Numbered from the stretch's first letter, positions 24,477 through 33,094 are shown. The stretch is DNA of 64,000 nt from Stenotrophomonas maltophilia (GCA_002363385.1 DEVL01000003.1:1397750-1461749), one strand, 5' to 3'. Program-made: numbers and translations. Notes: generated from the letters alone by a model not told the origin.

Positions 24477-25112
24477 ATGCGCACCACGTTGTATGGATCG
24501 CCGAGTACCGCCGCCTTGGTCGTGCACTGGCTGTTGCTGGAACTGCAGATCGAGCACGAGCTGGTGCTGCTGGATTTCGACAAGCGCGAGCACAAGGACG
24601 CGGCGTATCTCGCCCTGAATCCTGCTGGTCTGGTGCCGACGTTGAGCATCGACGGGCTGGTTCTGACCGAAGCGGCAGCGATCGCGCTGCACCTGGCCGA
24701 CCGCCATCCCGAGGCGGGCCTGCTGCCGGCGCCTGGCACTTCCGGTCGCGCCGAGGCTTACCGCTGGATGTTCTGGTGCGCCAACACCGTACAGCCGGCG
24801 TACCGGGCGTGGTTCTACCCGCAGGAAATGGCCGGCCCCGAGCACGTGGACGCGACCCGGCAACAAGCACGTGAGCGGCTGGAAGGCGCTTGGCAGCATC
24901 TGGCCGAGCATCTATCCACGCGCGGCCCCTATGTGTTGGGCGGTGCGTTGAGTGTCGTCGATTTCATGCTGGTGATGTTGATGCGCTGGTCGCGCAACAT
25001 GCCCACCCCGAGCGATACCTGGCCGGCATTGAAGGCCTACGCGGATCGCATGAAAGCCCGGCCGGCGTTTGCCGAGGTCTACCGGCGCGAGGGGATCACC
25101 GACTGGCGCTGA
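24477..25112 (+). CDS. Glutathione S-transferase family protein
   Basis: 211 aa. The N-terminal thioredoxin-like domain begins MRTTLYGSPSTAALVVHW, with Ser8/Ser10 as possible catalytic residues, and has the cis-proline motif GLVPTLSIDG and the gamma-glutamyl-binding LTEAAAIALHLAD. The all-helical C-terminal domain (90-205) includes the N-capping GALSVVDFMLV. Resembles beta or theta-like bacterial GSTs. Divergent from the LysE gene. Confidence 0.9.
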   Translation: MRTTLYGSPSTAALVVHWLLLELQIEHELVLLDFDKREHKDAAYLALNPAGLVPTLSIDGLVLTEAAAIALHLADRHPEAGLLPAPGTSGRAEAYRWMFWCANTVQPAYRAWFYPQEMAGPEHVDATRQQARERLEGAWQHLAEHLSTRGPYVLGGALSVVDFMLVMLMRWSRNMPTPSDTWPALKAYADRMKARPAFAEVYRREGITDWR

Positions 25113-25290
25113 CTCGCGTCAGTCGACGAATTCGTCGAAGCCGGTGCACGCGGCGTGGCAGACGTAACAGGAGAGGCATTGGCGAGCTGCGCCGGGAGTC
25201 CCGGTCTTAATTCGGAGAACAAGCAGTGCTACATTCCGGGCATGCACACCTGCCGGCGCTGGCCGGAGGCTTTCTACACGGAGCACGACG

Positions 25291-25644
25291 ATGCCACGGA
25301 TGCTTTTTGTCCTGCTGTTGATCCTGCTGGTCAGCGCCTGCAGCAGTGATGGCGATTTCCACGCCGCCCCGCCCAGCCTGCGCGAGGTCACCGCTGCCAA
25401 CCAATGCATGCAGCAGTGCCAGCGCCAGTACGACGGTTGCATGACCAGCCGTACCGGGTTTGGCAGCGGCGACAGCTGTGGTGCCGGGGTGGCGACCCAG
25501 CGCGACGCGAAGTGCGACAAGATCGACAACCCGGACCTGCGTAAGTCATGCCAGGCAAGCAGCGACTACTGCCGCAACCGGCTGCCCGCGCTGACCTGCG
25601 GCGAGGATATCAGCCGGTGTACCAGCCGCTGCGGAGGCAGCTGA
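25291..25644 (+). CDS. Cysteine-rich lipoprotein of unknown function
   Basis: 117 aa. Lipobox LLVSAC (Cys17). The mature part contains ten further cysteines, several in CxxxC spacing (QCMQQCQRQYDGC; RCTSRCGGS at the end), suggesting a small disulphide-rich, helical-hairpin domain in the periplasm. No heme or Fe-S motif fits. I recognise no family beyond a general resemblance to short xanthomonad lipoproteins. The convergent arsC ends 10 bp away. Confidence 0.75.
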   Translation: MPRMLFVLLLILLVSACSSDGDFHAAPPSLREVTAANQCMQQCQRQYDGCMTSRTGFGSGDSCGAGVATQRDAKCDKIDNPDLRKSCQASSDYCRNRLPALTCGEDISRCTSRCGGS

Positions 25645-25654
25645 GCTCAGGAGG

Positions 25655-26008
25655 TTATGCCGACAGGATCTCCAGCACCGTCTCCGGCGGCCGGCACAAG
25701 CGTGCCCCACGCGGGGTTTCCACGATCGGGCGGTTGATCAGTTCCGGGTGGGCGACCATCGCCTCGATCAGCGCGGCATCGGACAGGGCAGCGTCGTCCA
25801 GCCCCAGCGAACCATAGGCCGGCTCCTTGCTGCGCAGCAACTCCCGCGGAGCGATACCCATGCGCGTGATCAAGGCAGCCAGCGTCGGGCGGTCCGGCGG
25901 CGTTTTCAGATACTCGATCACCACCGGTTCAATGCCGTGCTCACGCAGAATCTCCAGCGCCCCGCGCGAGTTGCTGCAGCGCGGGTTGTGCCAGATCGTC
26001 ACCGCCAT
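25655..26008 (-). CDS. arsC: Arsenate reductase, glutaredoxin-coupled (ArsC/YfgD family)
   Basis: 117 aa. Catalytic Cys12 region reads HNPRCSNSRGAL, with the conserved second-half motif IGIAPRELLRSKE and the terminal NRPIVETPRGARLCRPPE supplying arginines that bind the oxyanion. The ATG overlaps the stop of pldA (TGATG), so it is translated by coupling. No arsR, arsB or acr3 nearby; the orphan genetic setting resembles YfgD, whose arsenate activity is uncertain. Confidence 0.9.
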   Translation of the reverse strand: MAVTIWHNPRCSNSRGALEILREHGIEPVVIEYLKTPPDRPTLAALITRMGIAPRELLRSKEPAYGSLGLDDAALSDAALIEAMVAHPELINRPIVETPRGARLCRPPETVLEILSA

Positions 26009-27168
26009 CAATACCACTCCAGCAGCGACACACCCAGGCCGACATACGTGGCCTTGTGGTTGTAGTCGATCATGCTCTCACCGTAGCCATCGAAGATCTG
26101 CACGTGGCCGCGCAGCAGATTGCTGATCGGGAAGCCGTAATCGAGCTGCAGCGCACCGTGGGAGCGGTCGCCGCCGCGCAGCGAGTGACGCGCCATCAGC
26201 GAGACCTCATGACCGTTCTTGTTCCAGGTCAGGGTGGCGTCGCCGCGGCCCATGTAATCGGAGATGTCCGGGTTGTTGTCGTCCTTGCGGTCTTCCGGGA
26301 TGCGATACCACGGGCGCAGTACCAGCGCCCAGTTTTCGCGGTCCAGGCCGACGGTGGCGATCACCCGGTTCCAGCTGCGCGACAGGGGATCGGCGCGGCC
26401 GTTGGACATGTGGTTGACGCTGATCCCGCTCATGCGCCCGCGCCAGCCGCCGATCGAGTAGCCGTTGCGGAACATCATCATCACTTCCGGCTCGTAATTG
26501 GTCTCACGGAACGGACGCGAGTTGTCGGCGTTGTAGGCCTGCCAGCGCGAGCTCTGCGTGTAGCCGGCCCAGATGTCGCCGTTGTCGCCGAACAGGTTCT
26601 CCACGACCTTGGTCTTGAAGCTGAGCTGGAACTTCAGTTCCGCGCTGTCCAGCTGCTGCGAGGTGGTAACCGTGTTGACCGGATTGGGCGACTGCGGCAT
26701 CTGGTTCTTGTCGCTGGTCCAGAACGCGGGCAGCAGGTAGACGGGCTTGTAGGCGCGCAGTTGGAAGGCGCCCAGCTTGGAGTCCTGCGCCAGTTCCCAG
26801 CGGCTGTCCAGCAGCGAACCCTTGCCGGCATTGGCCAGCGCGTCTTCATGGCCGTCGTTCTTGAACACTTCGCCGAGGCGCTGCTTGACCCGTTGCGTCG
26901 CGGGCGCGTCGGCACTGCGGGAGGCCTGACGTTCTTCCCGGCGCTCCTGCTTGGCGGCGGTGGCAGCGGCATCGGCGGCCAGGGTGACCTCGGGCGTACG
27001 CCCGAACAGCGTGTCGTAGCAGGCCAGGCGCGCTGCGTCAGTGTCCACCAGAGCGCAGGCCTCCGGTGACGCCGGCTTCGGTGCCGCCTCCTGCGCTGCA
27101 GCGGGCAGGACGGTGCCGGCCAGGGCAAGGGCGGTGAACAGGGCGGAGCGGGAATAGGGCAGGGTCAT
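26008..27168 (-). CDS. pldA: Outer membrane phospholipase A1 (OMPLA)
   Basis: 386 aa. Signal peptide 1-25 (ends PAAAQ). N-terminal extension (30-115) with the conserved ACALVDTDAARLACYD motif precedes the beta-barrel. The catalytic triad is intact with the same spacing as E. coli OMPLA (H142, S144, N156): H253 and S255 in VNHMSNGRADPLSRSWNR, and N267. Calcium-dependent dimerisation activates family members to hydrolyse outer-leaflet phospholipids when the outer membrane is disturbed. Followed without a gap by arsC. Confidence 0.95.
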   Translation of the reverse strand: MTLPYSRSALFTALALAGTVLPAAAQEAAPKPASPEACALVDTDAARLACYDTLFGRTPEVTLAADAAATAAKQERREERQASRSADAPATQRVKQRLGEVFKNDGHEDALANAGKGSLLDSRWELAQDSKLGAFQLRAYKPVYLLPAFWTSDKNQMPQSPNPVNTVTTSQQLDSAELKFQLSFKTKVVENLFGDNGDIWAGYTQSSRWQAYNADNSRPFRETNYEPEVMMMFRNGYSIGGWRGRMSGISVNHMSNGRADPLSRSWNRVIATVGLDRENWALVLRPWYRIPEDRKDDNNPDISDYMGRGDATLTWNKNGHEVSLMARHSLRGGDRSHGALQLDYGFPISNLLRGHVQIFDGYGESMIDYNHKATYVGLGVSLLEWY

Positions 27169-27322
27169 GGGAGCAGGGCCGCGTGACAAGAATGAGTGGG
27201 TCTAACCGCACAGTGTGGCCGCTGCCCGGATTTCCCGCCAGCGCACGACATCCATCGATCTGATCCGGTTTATGCCGGTGGATGGTGTGCTCGGGGCGTG
27301 AAGCCCGGTTCCGGGGTGCGGC

Positions 27323-27808
27323 TCAGAAGAACCAGGCAAACGCGAACAGCCCCAGCATGGCGATCACCAGCGCCAGTTTGAGCGCGAACCCCAGCAGGAT
27401 GCCGAGCCAGGTCGCCAGGCCCACCTTGGTGGAGCGGCCCAGCTCGCGGGTGTGCCAGTACTCGCCGAGCAGCGCACCGGCCAGCGGGCCTACGAACAGG
27501 CCGATCGGCATGAAGAACACCCCGGCGATGCTACCCACAAAGGTGCCCCACAGCGCCTTGCGGCTCGCACCTACCCGCTGCGCGCCGACCACCGTGGCCA
27601 GGATGTCCACGGCGAAGGACAGTACGGTCAGCAGGCCCAGCACCGTCAGCGGCAGCCAGCCCACATGGACGAAATCGTCGGCCCATGCCGCCAGCACCAG
27701 CCCGGCGAACACCAGCGGGATGCCGGGCAGGGCGGGAAGAATCACGCCGGCGATGCCGACGAGCACCAGAACGGCGGCCAGTAGGTACAAGATGAATGAA
27801 TGGTCCAT
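27323..27808 (-). CDS. DUF456 family membrane protein
   Basis: 161 aa, about four to five hydrophobic helices, with glycine-rich motifs GIAGVILPALPGIPLVFAG and GAQRVGASRKALWGTFVG typical of DUF456. Function unknown in any organism to my knowledge. The start MDHSFILYLL was chosen because the upstream in-frame stretch is basic and AT-rich, like promoter sequence. Confidence 0.88.
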   Translation of the reverse strand: MDHSFILYLLAAVLVLVGIAGVILPALPGIPLVFAGLVLAAWADDFVHVGWLPLTVLGLLTVLSFAVDILATVVGAQRVGASRKALWGTFVGSIAGVFFMPIGLFVGPLAGALLGEYWHTRELGRSTKVGLATWLGILLGFALKLALVIAMLGLFAFAWFF

Positions 27809-28040
27809 GCTGTCGAGTATGGTTCCTAAAATGGGGTTGACATCTGAAAGTTTTGGCCAGTTGCTTTTTCGTTTTGCTCGGGTTAAGTTGCAGGCGCTGA
27901 GCTTGGCAAGGTCACCGTGGATCGTGGCCTGATGATGGTAGATCTTCCAGATCCGCTGCATCGTTGCACCCCGCTTCCCCCTTGCTGTCAGCCGCCTGTA
28001 CGGGTGTATCCAACAACAAGACAGTTAGGGAGTAGCTGAG

Positions 28041-28244
28041 ATGGCTGAGAAGGGCACCGTCAAGTGGTTCAACGACGCGAAGGGTTTCGGATTCATCAGC
28101 CGTGAGAGCGGCGAAGATGTGTTCGTGCACTTCCGCGCGATCGAATCCCAGGGCTTCAAGAGCCTGAAGGAAGGTCAAGCGGTCGAGTTCGAAGTGGTGA
28201 CCGGGCAGAAGGGCCTGCAGGCCGACAAGGTCAAGCCGCTCTGA
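28041..28244 (+). CDS. cspA: Cold shock protein (CspA family)
   Basis: 67 aa OB-fold single-stranded nucleic-acid chaperone. RNP1 KGFGFI and RNP2 VFVHF are intact. The start follows AGGGAGTAGCTGAG. The preceding 230 bp are unusually AT-rich for this genome and contain TTGACA (27837-27842), leaving room for a long 5' leader as in other cold-shock genes. A strong terminator follows. Paralogue assignment within the csp family is not possible from one copy. Confidence 0.93.
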   Translation: MAEKGTVKWFNDAKGFGFISRESGEDVFVHFRAIESQGFKSLKEGQAVEFEVVTGQKGLQADKVKPL

Positions 28245-28282
28245 GCGCAGACCGGGTCCTGCCTGGTTGAAACACCGAAAGC

Positions 28283-28312
28283 AAAAGGGCCCGCTTGCGC
28301 GGGCCCTTTTTT
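28283..28312 (+). terminator. Terminator after cspA
   Basis: A 12-bp stem AAAAGGGCCCGC/GCGGGCCCTTTT with TTGC loop and trailing T-run; it can act in both directions for the convergent gene. Confidence 0.92.
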
Positions 28313-28337
28313 GTCGCGTGCAGGGCGGTTGCGCCAA

Positions 28338-28823
28338 TCAGCGCAGGATCACCTTGCCGTTGACCACGCGCACGTAGGTGTTCTCGCGGATGCCGCCCAG
28401 ATCGCGCTGGTTCACGACGACGGTGCGGCCGTCATCCATGCGCACGGTGATGTCGAACGTATCACTGGTGACGTTCTTCTGGATCTGGTTGCCGGCGAGC
28501 GCGCCACCCACCGCGCCTGCGGCGGCGGCGATGTTCTTGTTGCCACGGCTACCACCGGTGTGGTCGGAGATCTCATGGCCGGCGACCGCGCCGACGATGC
28601 CGCCCAGCACGGCACCGGTGGCGCTCGGTGCGCTGCGGCCCGACGCGACCTGGTTGATGCGGGTCACGATGCCGCAGTCGGCGCAGCGGTTGGTATTGTA
28701 GTTGCCGCCGGAATTGCCGTAACCGTTGTTGTAACCACTGCTGCCGTAGCCCGGCGAGGTGGTGGCACAGCCAGCCAGGGCGACGGTGGCAACGGCAGCG
28801 GCGGCAATCAGTTGAATCTTCAT
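28338..28823 (-). CDS. Glycine-zipper 2TM lipoprotein (SlyB/17-kDa antigen-like)
   Basis: 161 aa. Lipobox VALAGC. A Gly/Asn/Tyr-rich linker (25-48) is followed by a glycine-zipper hairpin (GAVLGGIVGAVAGHE and AAAAGAVGGALAGNQIQ) and a small beta domain (TFDITVRMDDGRTVVVNQRDL) as in the SlyB/Pcp family. Outer-membrane envelope-integrity role inferred from the family. C51/C54 in CADCG is an unusual extra pair. Confidence 0.88.
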   Translation of the reverse strand: MKIQLIAAAAVATVALAGCATTSPGYGSSGYNNGYGNSGGNYNTNRCADCGIVTRINQVASGRSAPSATGAVLGGIVGAVAGHEISDHTGGSRGNKNIAAAAGAVGGALAGNQIQKNVTSDTFDITVRMDDGRTVVVNQRDLGGIRENTYVRVVNGKVILR

Positions 28824-28941
28824 GGTGTATCTCCTGGCCAGAGGGGTGGTCGAATGCGTCTGGTGCGCATGGAGCAGATCGTGTCCTGTGCTGCGTGAAC
28901 AGCGTGCCAATCCCGGGCCACCAGGGTGGCTGGAAGATGAA

Positions 28942-29382
28942 TCAGCGGAAATCCTGGTGACAGGCCTTGCAGTCCGCCTGGATCTTCTCGACCAGCGTCG
29001 CCATGCCAGGGCAGTCGGCCGGCGGTGCGGCGAGGGCCTCGTTGAGGGTGGCGCGCAGGGCGCTGGCGTGCTGCTGGAAGCCTTGGCTGTCCTTGAGGCC
29101 GGGAAACGCCAGGTCCAGATCGTTGGAGAGCGAGCGCAGGGTCTGCAGGCGCGGCACGGTGTCGGCCAGGCTGCAGCGGTTCTGGGCCTGGGCGGCCTGC
29201 AGCAGCTCCACCTGGCGGTTCATCACGTGCATCAGTGAATCCGGGAACGGATCCTGACGTGCCTGGATGGCGCGCGAGACCATCACCGTGGCGATCAGGC
29301 CAATGACCAGGCCGAGCAGACCGACGAACAGGTAGCGGTAGGCGGCGGACGGGCGGCGGGGTGGGGTCACGGGGTCGTTCAT
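28942..29382 (-). CDS. Membrane-anchored cytochrome c'-like protein
   Basis: 146 aa. A single N-terminal membrane helix (about 15-37) anchors a periplasmic, mainly helical domain that ends in DCKACHQDFR. The CxxCH heme c site lies seven residues from the C-terminus, exactly where cytochromes c' and c556 carry it. An upstream cysteine (NRCSLAD) and PADCPG are further features. Redox partner unknown; no cytochrome gene adjoins it. An isolated CxxCH could also be a metal site, but its position favours heme. Confidence 0.7.
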   Translation of the reverse strand: MNDPVTPPRRPSAAYRYLFVGLLGLVIGLIATVMVSRAIQARQDPFPDSLMHVMNRQVELLQAAQAQNRCSLADTVPRLQTLRSLSNDLDLAFPGLKDSQGFQQHASALRATLNEALAAPPADCPGMATLVEKIQADCKACHQDFR

Positions 29383-29476
29383 GGTGGGGGCGTCCTTGGG
29401 GGTGGCTGCGGCGATGGTACGACGCGTCCTGTCCACGGCGCGTCCCGGACTGCGCTGTGCGCATTAAAATAGGGGC

Positions 29477-30292
29477 ATGAAGAACGACGTACTGCGCGAA
29501 CGATTTGCCGGCATTGACCGGTTGTACGGGGTGGGCACCGTGGATCTGCTCGCCAGCCGCCGAGTGGCGGTGGTGGGCATGGGCGGCGTCGGCTCGTGGG
29601 TGGTCGAAGCGCTCGCGCGCACGGCCGTCGGCCATCTGACCCTGATCGATGCCGACGATATCTGCGTGTCCAACACCAATCGCCAGCTGCCGGCGCTGGC
29701 CGGGCAATACGGGCGCAACAAGGCCGAGGCGATGGCCGAGCGCTGCCGCGCGATCAACCCGGACATCAGCGTCGATGCGGTTGCCTCGTTCCTGACCGTG
29801 TCCAACATGGTCGAGCTGCTGGACCGTGATTTCGATCTGGTGATCGATGCCTGCGACAGCTTCCGGGTCAAGGTCGAGACCATCGCCTGGTGCCGCCGCC
29901 GCAAGCTGCCGATCCTGACCGTGGGCGCGGCCGGTGGCCGTACCGATCCCACCCTGGTTCGGATCCGCGATGTCTCGCGCACCGAACACGACGCGATGAT
30001 GGCGTTGATCCGCAAGAAGCTGCGCAGCGATTTCAACTTCCCCAAGAACGCCTCGCGTTACTTCGGCGTGCCGGCGGTGTACTCGCTGGAAAACGTGAAG
30101 TATCCGCAGGCCGACGGCAGCGTGTGCGGCATCCGCCCGAACCTTGGCGCGGACGCGGCGCTGAAGCTGGACTGCGGCGCCGGGCTGGGCGCGGCCACGC
30201 ATATCACCGGTGCGTTCGCATTCGCAGCAGTGGGCAAAGCGCTGGAGATGCTGATGAAGCCGACGAAGCGTGTGGCGCCCGCCGGGGCTTGA
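29477..30292 (+). CDS. tcdA: tRNA threonylcarbamoyladenosine dehydratase TcdA
   Basis: 271 aa E1-like enzyme that cyclises t6A37 of tRNA to ct6A using ATP. Adenylation motif VVGMGGVGSWVVEALAR binds ATP; DADDICVSNTNRQLPAL and AACDSF-type DACDSFRVK follow the E1 fold. Length matches E. coli TcdA (268 aa). TAAAAT ends 6 nt before the ATG, so this transcript may be leaderless, although AGGGG lies next to the start. Confidence 0.94.
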   Translation: MKNDVLRERFAGIDRLYGVGTVDLLASRRVAVVGMGGVGSWVVEALARTAVGHLTLIDADDICVSNTNRQLPALAGQYGRNKAEAMAERCRAINPDISVDAVASFLTVSNMVELLDRDFDLVIDACDSFRVKVETIAWCRRRKLPILTVGAAGGRTDPTLVRIRDVSRTEHDAMMALIRKKLRSDFNFPKNASRYFGVPAVYSLENVKYPQADGSVCGIRPNLGADAALKLDCGAGLGAATHITGAFAFAAVGKALEMLMKPTKRVAPAGA

Positions 30293-30311
30293 TCCAGACC
30301 GGTCCCGCCAC

Positions 30312-31073
30312 TCAGATACGGAACAACGCCTGGGCATTGGCGGTGGTCTGCGCGGCGATCGCCTCGGCCGGTTCCCCGCGCAGCCGCGCCACCGTTTCCA
30401 GGATTACCGGCAGACGCGCCGGTTCGTTACGCTCACCGCGAATCCCGGCATCGGGCTGGTCGGGGGCATCGGTTTCCAGCAGCAGCTGCTCCAGCGGCAT
30501 CTGCGCCACCAGCCGCTGCAGGCGCTGGGCGCGGTCATAGGTCAACGGGCCGCCCAGCCCGATCAGGAAGCCCAGCTTGTGCAGCTGCGCCGCCTGCTCC
30601 GGACTACCCGGGAAGCTGTGCACCACGCCACGCAGGCCGCCGATCTGCTTGATCGCGGCGATCACCGCATCCACCGCGCGGCGCGCATGCACGATCACTG
30701 GCAGATCGAACTCGCGGGCCAGCCGCAGCTGCCCGAGGAAGTAGTGCTGCTGCGTGTCCGGATCCAGCCCTTCGACAAAAAAATCGAGCCCGCACTCGCC
30801 CACGGCGCAGGGGCGCTCGCGCTCGAGCCACGTGCGCAGTTCCTCCAGGTGTTCCGGGCGGTGCTGGTCCAGAAACATCGGGTGCAGCCCGTAGGCCGGG
30901 TGCAGCCCATCCGCCAGCCGGCAGGCGTCGCGCAGGCCGGGCCAGCTCGCCTCAGTCACGGCGGGCACGACCTGGGCCATGACGCCCGCCGCGCGCGCGC
31001 GCGCGATCACCTCCGGGCGATCCGTATCGAATTCGCCCGCATCCAGGTGGCAGTGGCTGTCGATCAACCTCAC
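30312..31073 (-). CDS. tatD: TatD family metal-dependent hydrolase (YjjV-like)
   Basis: 253 aa TIM-barrel nuclease/hydrolase. Metal-binding residues appear in order: HCHLD at the N-terminus, GECGLDFF, VHARRA, HSFPGS and LLETDAPDQ. The family includes 3'-5' DNA exonucleases and D-aminoacyl-tRNA deacylase-like enzymes. It follows a small membrane protein with a 4-bp overlap, hence coupled. TatD, YcfH and YjjV paralogues cannot be cleanly separated; YjjV is a good fit by length. Confidence 0.9.
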   Translation of the reverse strand: MRLIDSHCHLDAGEFDTDRPEVIARARAAGVMAQVVPAVTEASWPGLRDACRLADGLHPAYGLHPMFLDQHRPEHLEELRTWLERERPCAVGECGLDFFVEGLDPDTQQHYFLGQLRLAREFDLPVIVHARRAVDAVIAAIKQIGGLRGVVHSFPGSPEQAAQLHKLGFLIGLGGPLTYDRAQRLQRLVAQMPLEQLLLETDAPDQPDAGIRGERNEPARLPVILETVARLRGEPAEAIAAQTTANAQALFRI

Positions 31074-31294
31074 GCGCGGCGCTTGGCGGGCAGTGGCGGC
31101 GGAAGCTTGTCGCCACGACGCTTCCAGTTGGCCAGCAGCAGCGTGCCCAGGCCGAACAGGATTTCATCGACGAACGGCAGCGGGTCGGGAATCACCAACG
31201 TCACCGCAAACAGCGCGGCCGTGAGTTTGAACAGGGTGGGGTAGCGCAGCCGACGCGCCCATTCCAGCACCGGCAACAGTATGGGATTGGACAT
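31070..31294 (-). CDS. Small membrane protein (DUF6116-like)
   Basis: 74 aa with one to two hydrophobic helices (about 18-58, LFKLTAALFAVTLVIPDPLPFVDEILFGLGTLLL) and a basic C-terminus (KLPPPLPAKRRA). CAGGAG lies a few nt before the ATG. The ATGA overlap with the TatD gene makes them one transcription unit. I recall the family as DUF6116 in xanthomonads, without known function. Confidence 0.8.
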   Translation of the reverse strand: MSNPILLPVLEWARRLRYPTLFKLTAALFAVTLVIPDPLPFVDEILFGLGTLLLANWKRRGDKLPPPLPAKRRA

Positions 31295-31453
31295 GACGCA
31301 CTCCTGGGCAGACGCTGTAAACGCTATCACGAGCCTGAGGCTCACTGAACCTGAATGGGCGCCCGAATGTTCACGATCCGTGGAGATTCCGTTCAGGGTG
31401 GCCGTGCTGGAATTCACTCAAGAACGTTGCGGATCGTCCGCAAGGAGCCGGTT

Positions 31454-32281
31454 ATGAAAAGTACAACTACTACTGCTTTGGTCGCTGCGGGTGCGCTGCT
31501 GGTTGGCGGTATCGCCACCGCTGCCTTCATGAAGGGCGGTTCCTCGCCCGAGGCGGTGACCGCTGCACAGACCCGGCCCACCCTGGACACCACGCCGCTG
31601 GCCGACGATGGCGCGCGCACTGATCAGCTGGCCATTGAAGACAAGGCGGGCAAGCTGGAATACGCCGACATCGTCAAGGTCGATCCGTTGACCAAGAAAG
31701 AAAAGGCGTACGCCACCGTGATCGGCACCGAGCCGGTGCGCGAGACGTCCAGCACCCAGACGCCGCATGAAGTCTGCCAGGACGTGGTGGTGCAGGAACG
31801 CCTGCCCGAACGCGACGGCAATGTGGGCGGTACCGTCGCCGGTGCTGTGATCGGCGGCCTGCTGGGCAACCAGGTCGGCGGTGGCAATGGCCGCAAGGCC
31901 GCCACGGCTGCTGGTGCTGTCGCTGGCGGCATGATCGGTAACCAGGTCGACAAGCGCCATGTGGGTGGCCGCGTGGTCAACCGTACCGAGCGCCAGTGCC
32001 ACACCGAAACCGCGACCTCCGAGTCGACCCGCGTGACCGGCTACAACGTCACCTACCGCAATGAAGACGGCACCACCGGCACCATGCGCATGGCCAGCAA
32101 GCCGGGCAACCGCATCCCGATGGGCACCACCAACGCGGTCACCGGCTACAACGTGACCTACCGTTATGACGGCGCCGAGAAGACCGTGAAGATGGACAAC
32201 AAGCCGAGCAGCGATCGCCTGCCAGTGATCGACGGTCAGCTGGTTACCCAGACCGCTGCACTGGATGCCAACAGGCAGTAA
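31454..32281 (+). CDS. Glycine-zipper 2TM envelope protein with duplicated C-terminal motif
   Basis: 275 aa. N-terminal membrane anchor (8-28); acidic linker; glycine zipper (about 125-165: GGTVAGAVIGGLLGNQVGGG and AGAVAGGMIGNQVDK). The C-terminal third repeats VTGYNVTYR twice, 39 residues apart (NEDGTTGTMRM and YDGAEKTVKM), each followed by SKPGNR or NKPSSDR. AAGGAG precedes the ATG. Four cysteines? Only two are seen (EVCQD, RQCHTE), perhaps a disulphide. Followed by a strong terminator. Confidence 0.85.
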   Translation: MKSTTTTALVAAGALLVGGIATAAFMKGGSSPEAVTAAQTRPTLDTTPLADDGARTDQLAIEDKAGKLEYADIVKVDPLTKKEKAYATVIGTEPVRETSSTQTPHEVCQDVVVQERLPERDGNVGGTVAGAVIGGLLGNQVGGGNGRKAATAAGAVAGGMIGNQVDKRHVGGRVVNRTERQCHTETATSESTRVTGYNVTYRNEDGTTGTMRMASKPGNRIPMGTTNAVTGYNVTYRYDGAEKTVKMDNKPSSDRLPVIDGQLVTQTAALDANRQ

Positions 32282-32305
32282 GTTCCTGCCGCATCAATGC
32301 AGCAC

Positions 32306-32340
32306 CAGCACGCCGGCATCTGCCGGCGTGCTGCGTTTTG
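32306..32340 (+). terminator. Terminator after glycine-zipper gene
   Basis: Perfect 13-bp stem CAGCACGCCGGCA/TGCCGGCGTGCTG with a 2-nt tip, followed by CGTTTT. Confidence 0.85.
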
Positions 32341-32412
32341 GGGCGAGCCGCACGGCACGCCGATCAGTGCATCTGCGATCATGCCGGCACGCATGCAACA
32401 CATGAGGACGCC

Positions 32413-32964
32413 ATGAGCATTTTCGACCTCCAGCTGGAGACCGACCGTCTGATCCTGCGCCCACCGCGCGCCGAGGATTTTGATGCCTTCCTGCGCTTCT
32501 GCTCGGACCCGGAGGTGATGCAGCACCTCGGTGGTGTGCAGGCGCCTTCCCAGGCCTGGCGCAGCTTCAGCTGTCTGGCTGGCAGCTGGCATCTGTACGG
32601 GTTTTCGATGTTCTCGGTGATCGAAAAAAGCAGCGGTGACTGGGTCGGCCGGATGGGCCCGTGGCAGCCGCTGGACTGGCCGGGCACCGAGGTCGGCTGG
32701 AGCATCCGCCGCGAGAGCTGGGGCAAGGGCTATGCGCCCGAGGCAGCAGCGGCCAGCATGGACTGGGCGTTCGACACGCTGGGCTGGGAAGAGATCATCC
32801 ACACCATCGATGCCGCCAACGAAAATTCCAAGGTGGTCGCGCGCAAGCTGGGCAGTTCGCTGCTGCGCATCGGCGAACTGCCGCCGCCACACGCCGGCAA
32901 GCCGATCGAGATCTGGGGCCAGTCGCGGCAGCAGTGGCAGCAGCGTCGCGCCGGCCAACGATGA
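32413..32964 (+). CDS. GNAT family acetyltransferase (RimJ/RimL-like)
   Basis: 183 aa. Starts LETDRLILRPPRAEDFDAF as typical for the RimJ/RimL group; acetyl-CoA binding loop RRESWGKGYAPEAA (motif A), then IIHTIDAANENSKVVARKLG (motif B). Family members acetylate protein N-termini, antibiotics or small amines; no substrate can be inferred. Stands alone, about 130 bp before the E1 fusion gene. Confidence 0.9.
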   Translation: MSIFDLQLETDRLILRPPRAEDFDAFLRFCSDPEVMQHLGGVQAPSQAWRSFSCLAGSWHLYGFSMFSVIEKSSGDWVGRMGPWQPLDWPGTEVGWSIRRESWGKGYAPEAAAASMDWAFDTLGWEEIIHTIDAANENSKVVARKLGSSLLRIGELPPPHAGKPIEIWGQSRQQWQQRRAGQR

Positions 32965-33094
32965 TGCTGCACCCCGCGCTTGGCAAACCCGATGCGGTGA
33001 GGCCAGACTCGCCATCGCGGGCGAGCCGCCCGCGATGTATGAGCAAGAGTCCATCCGGCTGTCCACACCCGCAACACGTCACGGAGGGTGATGC

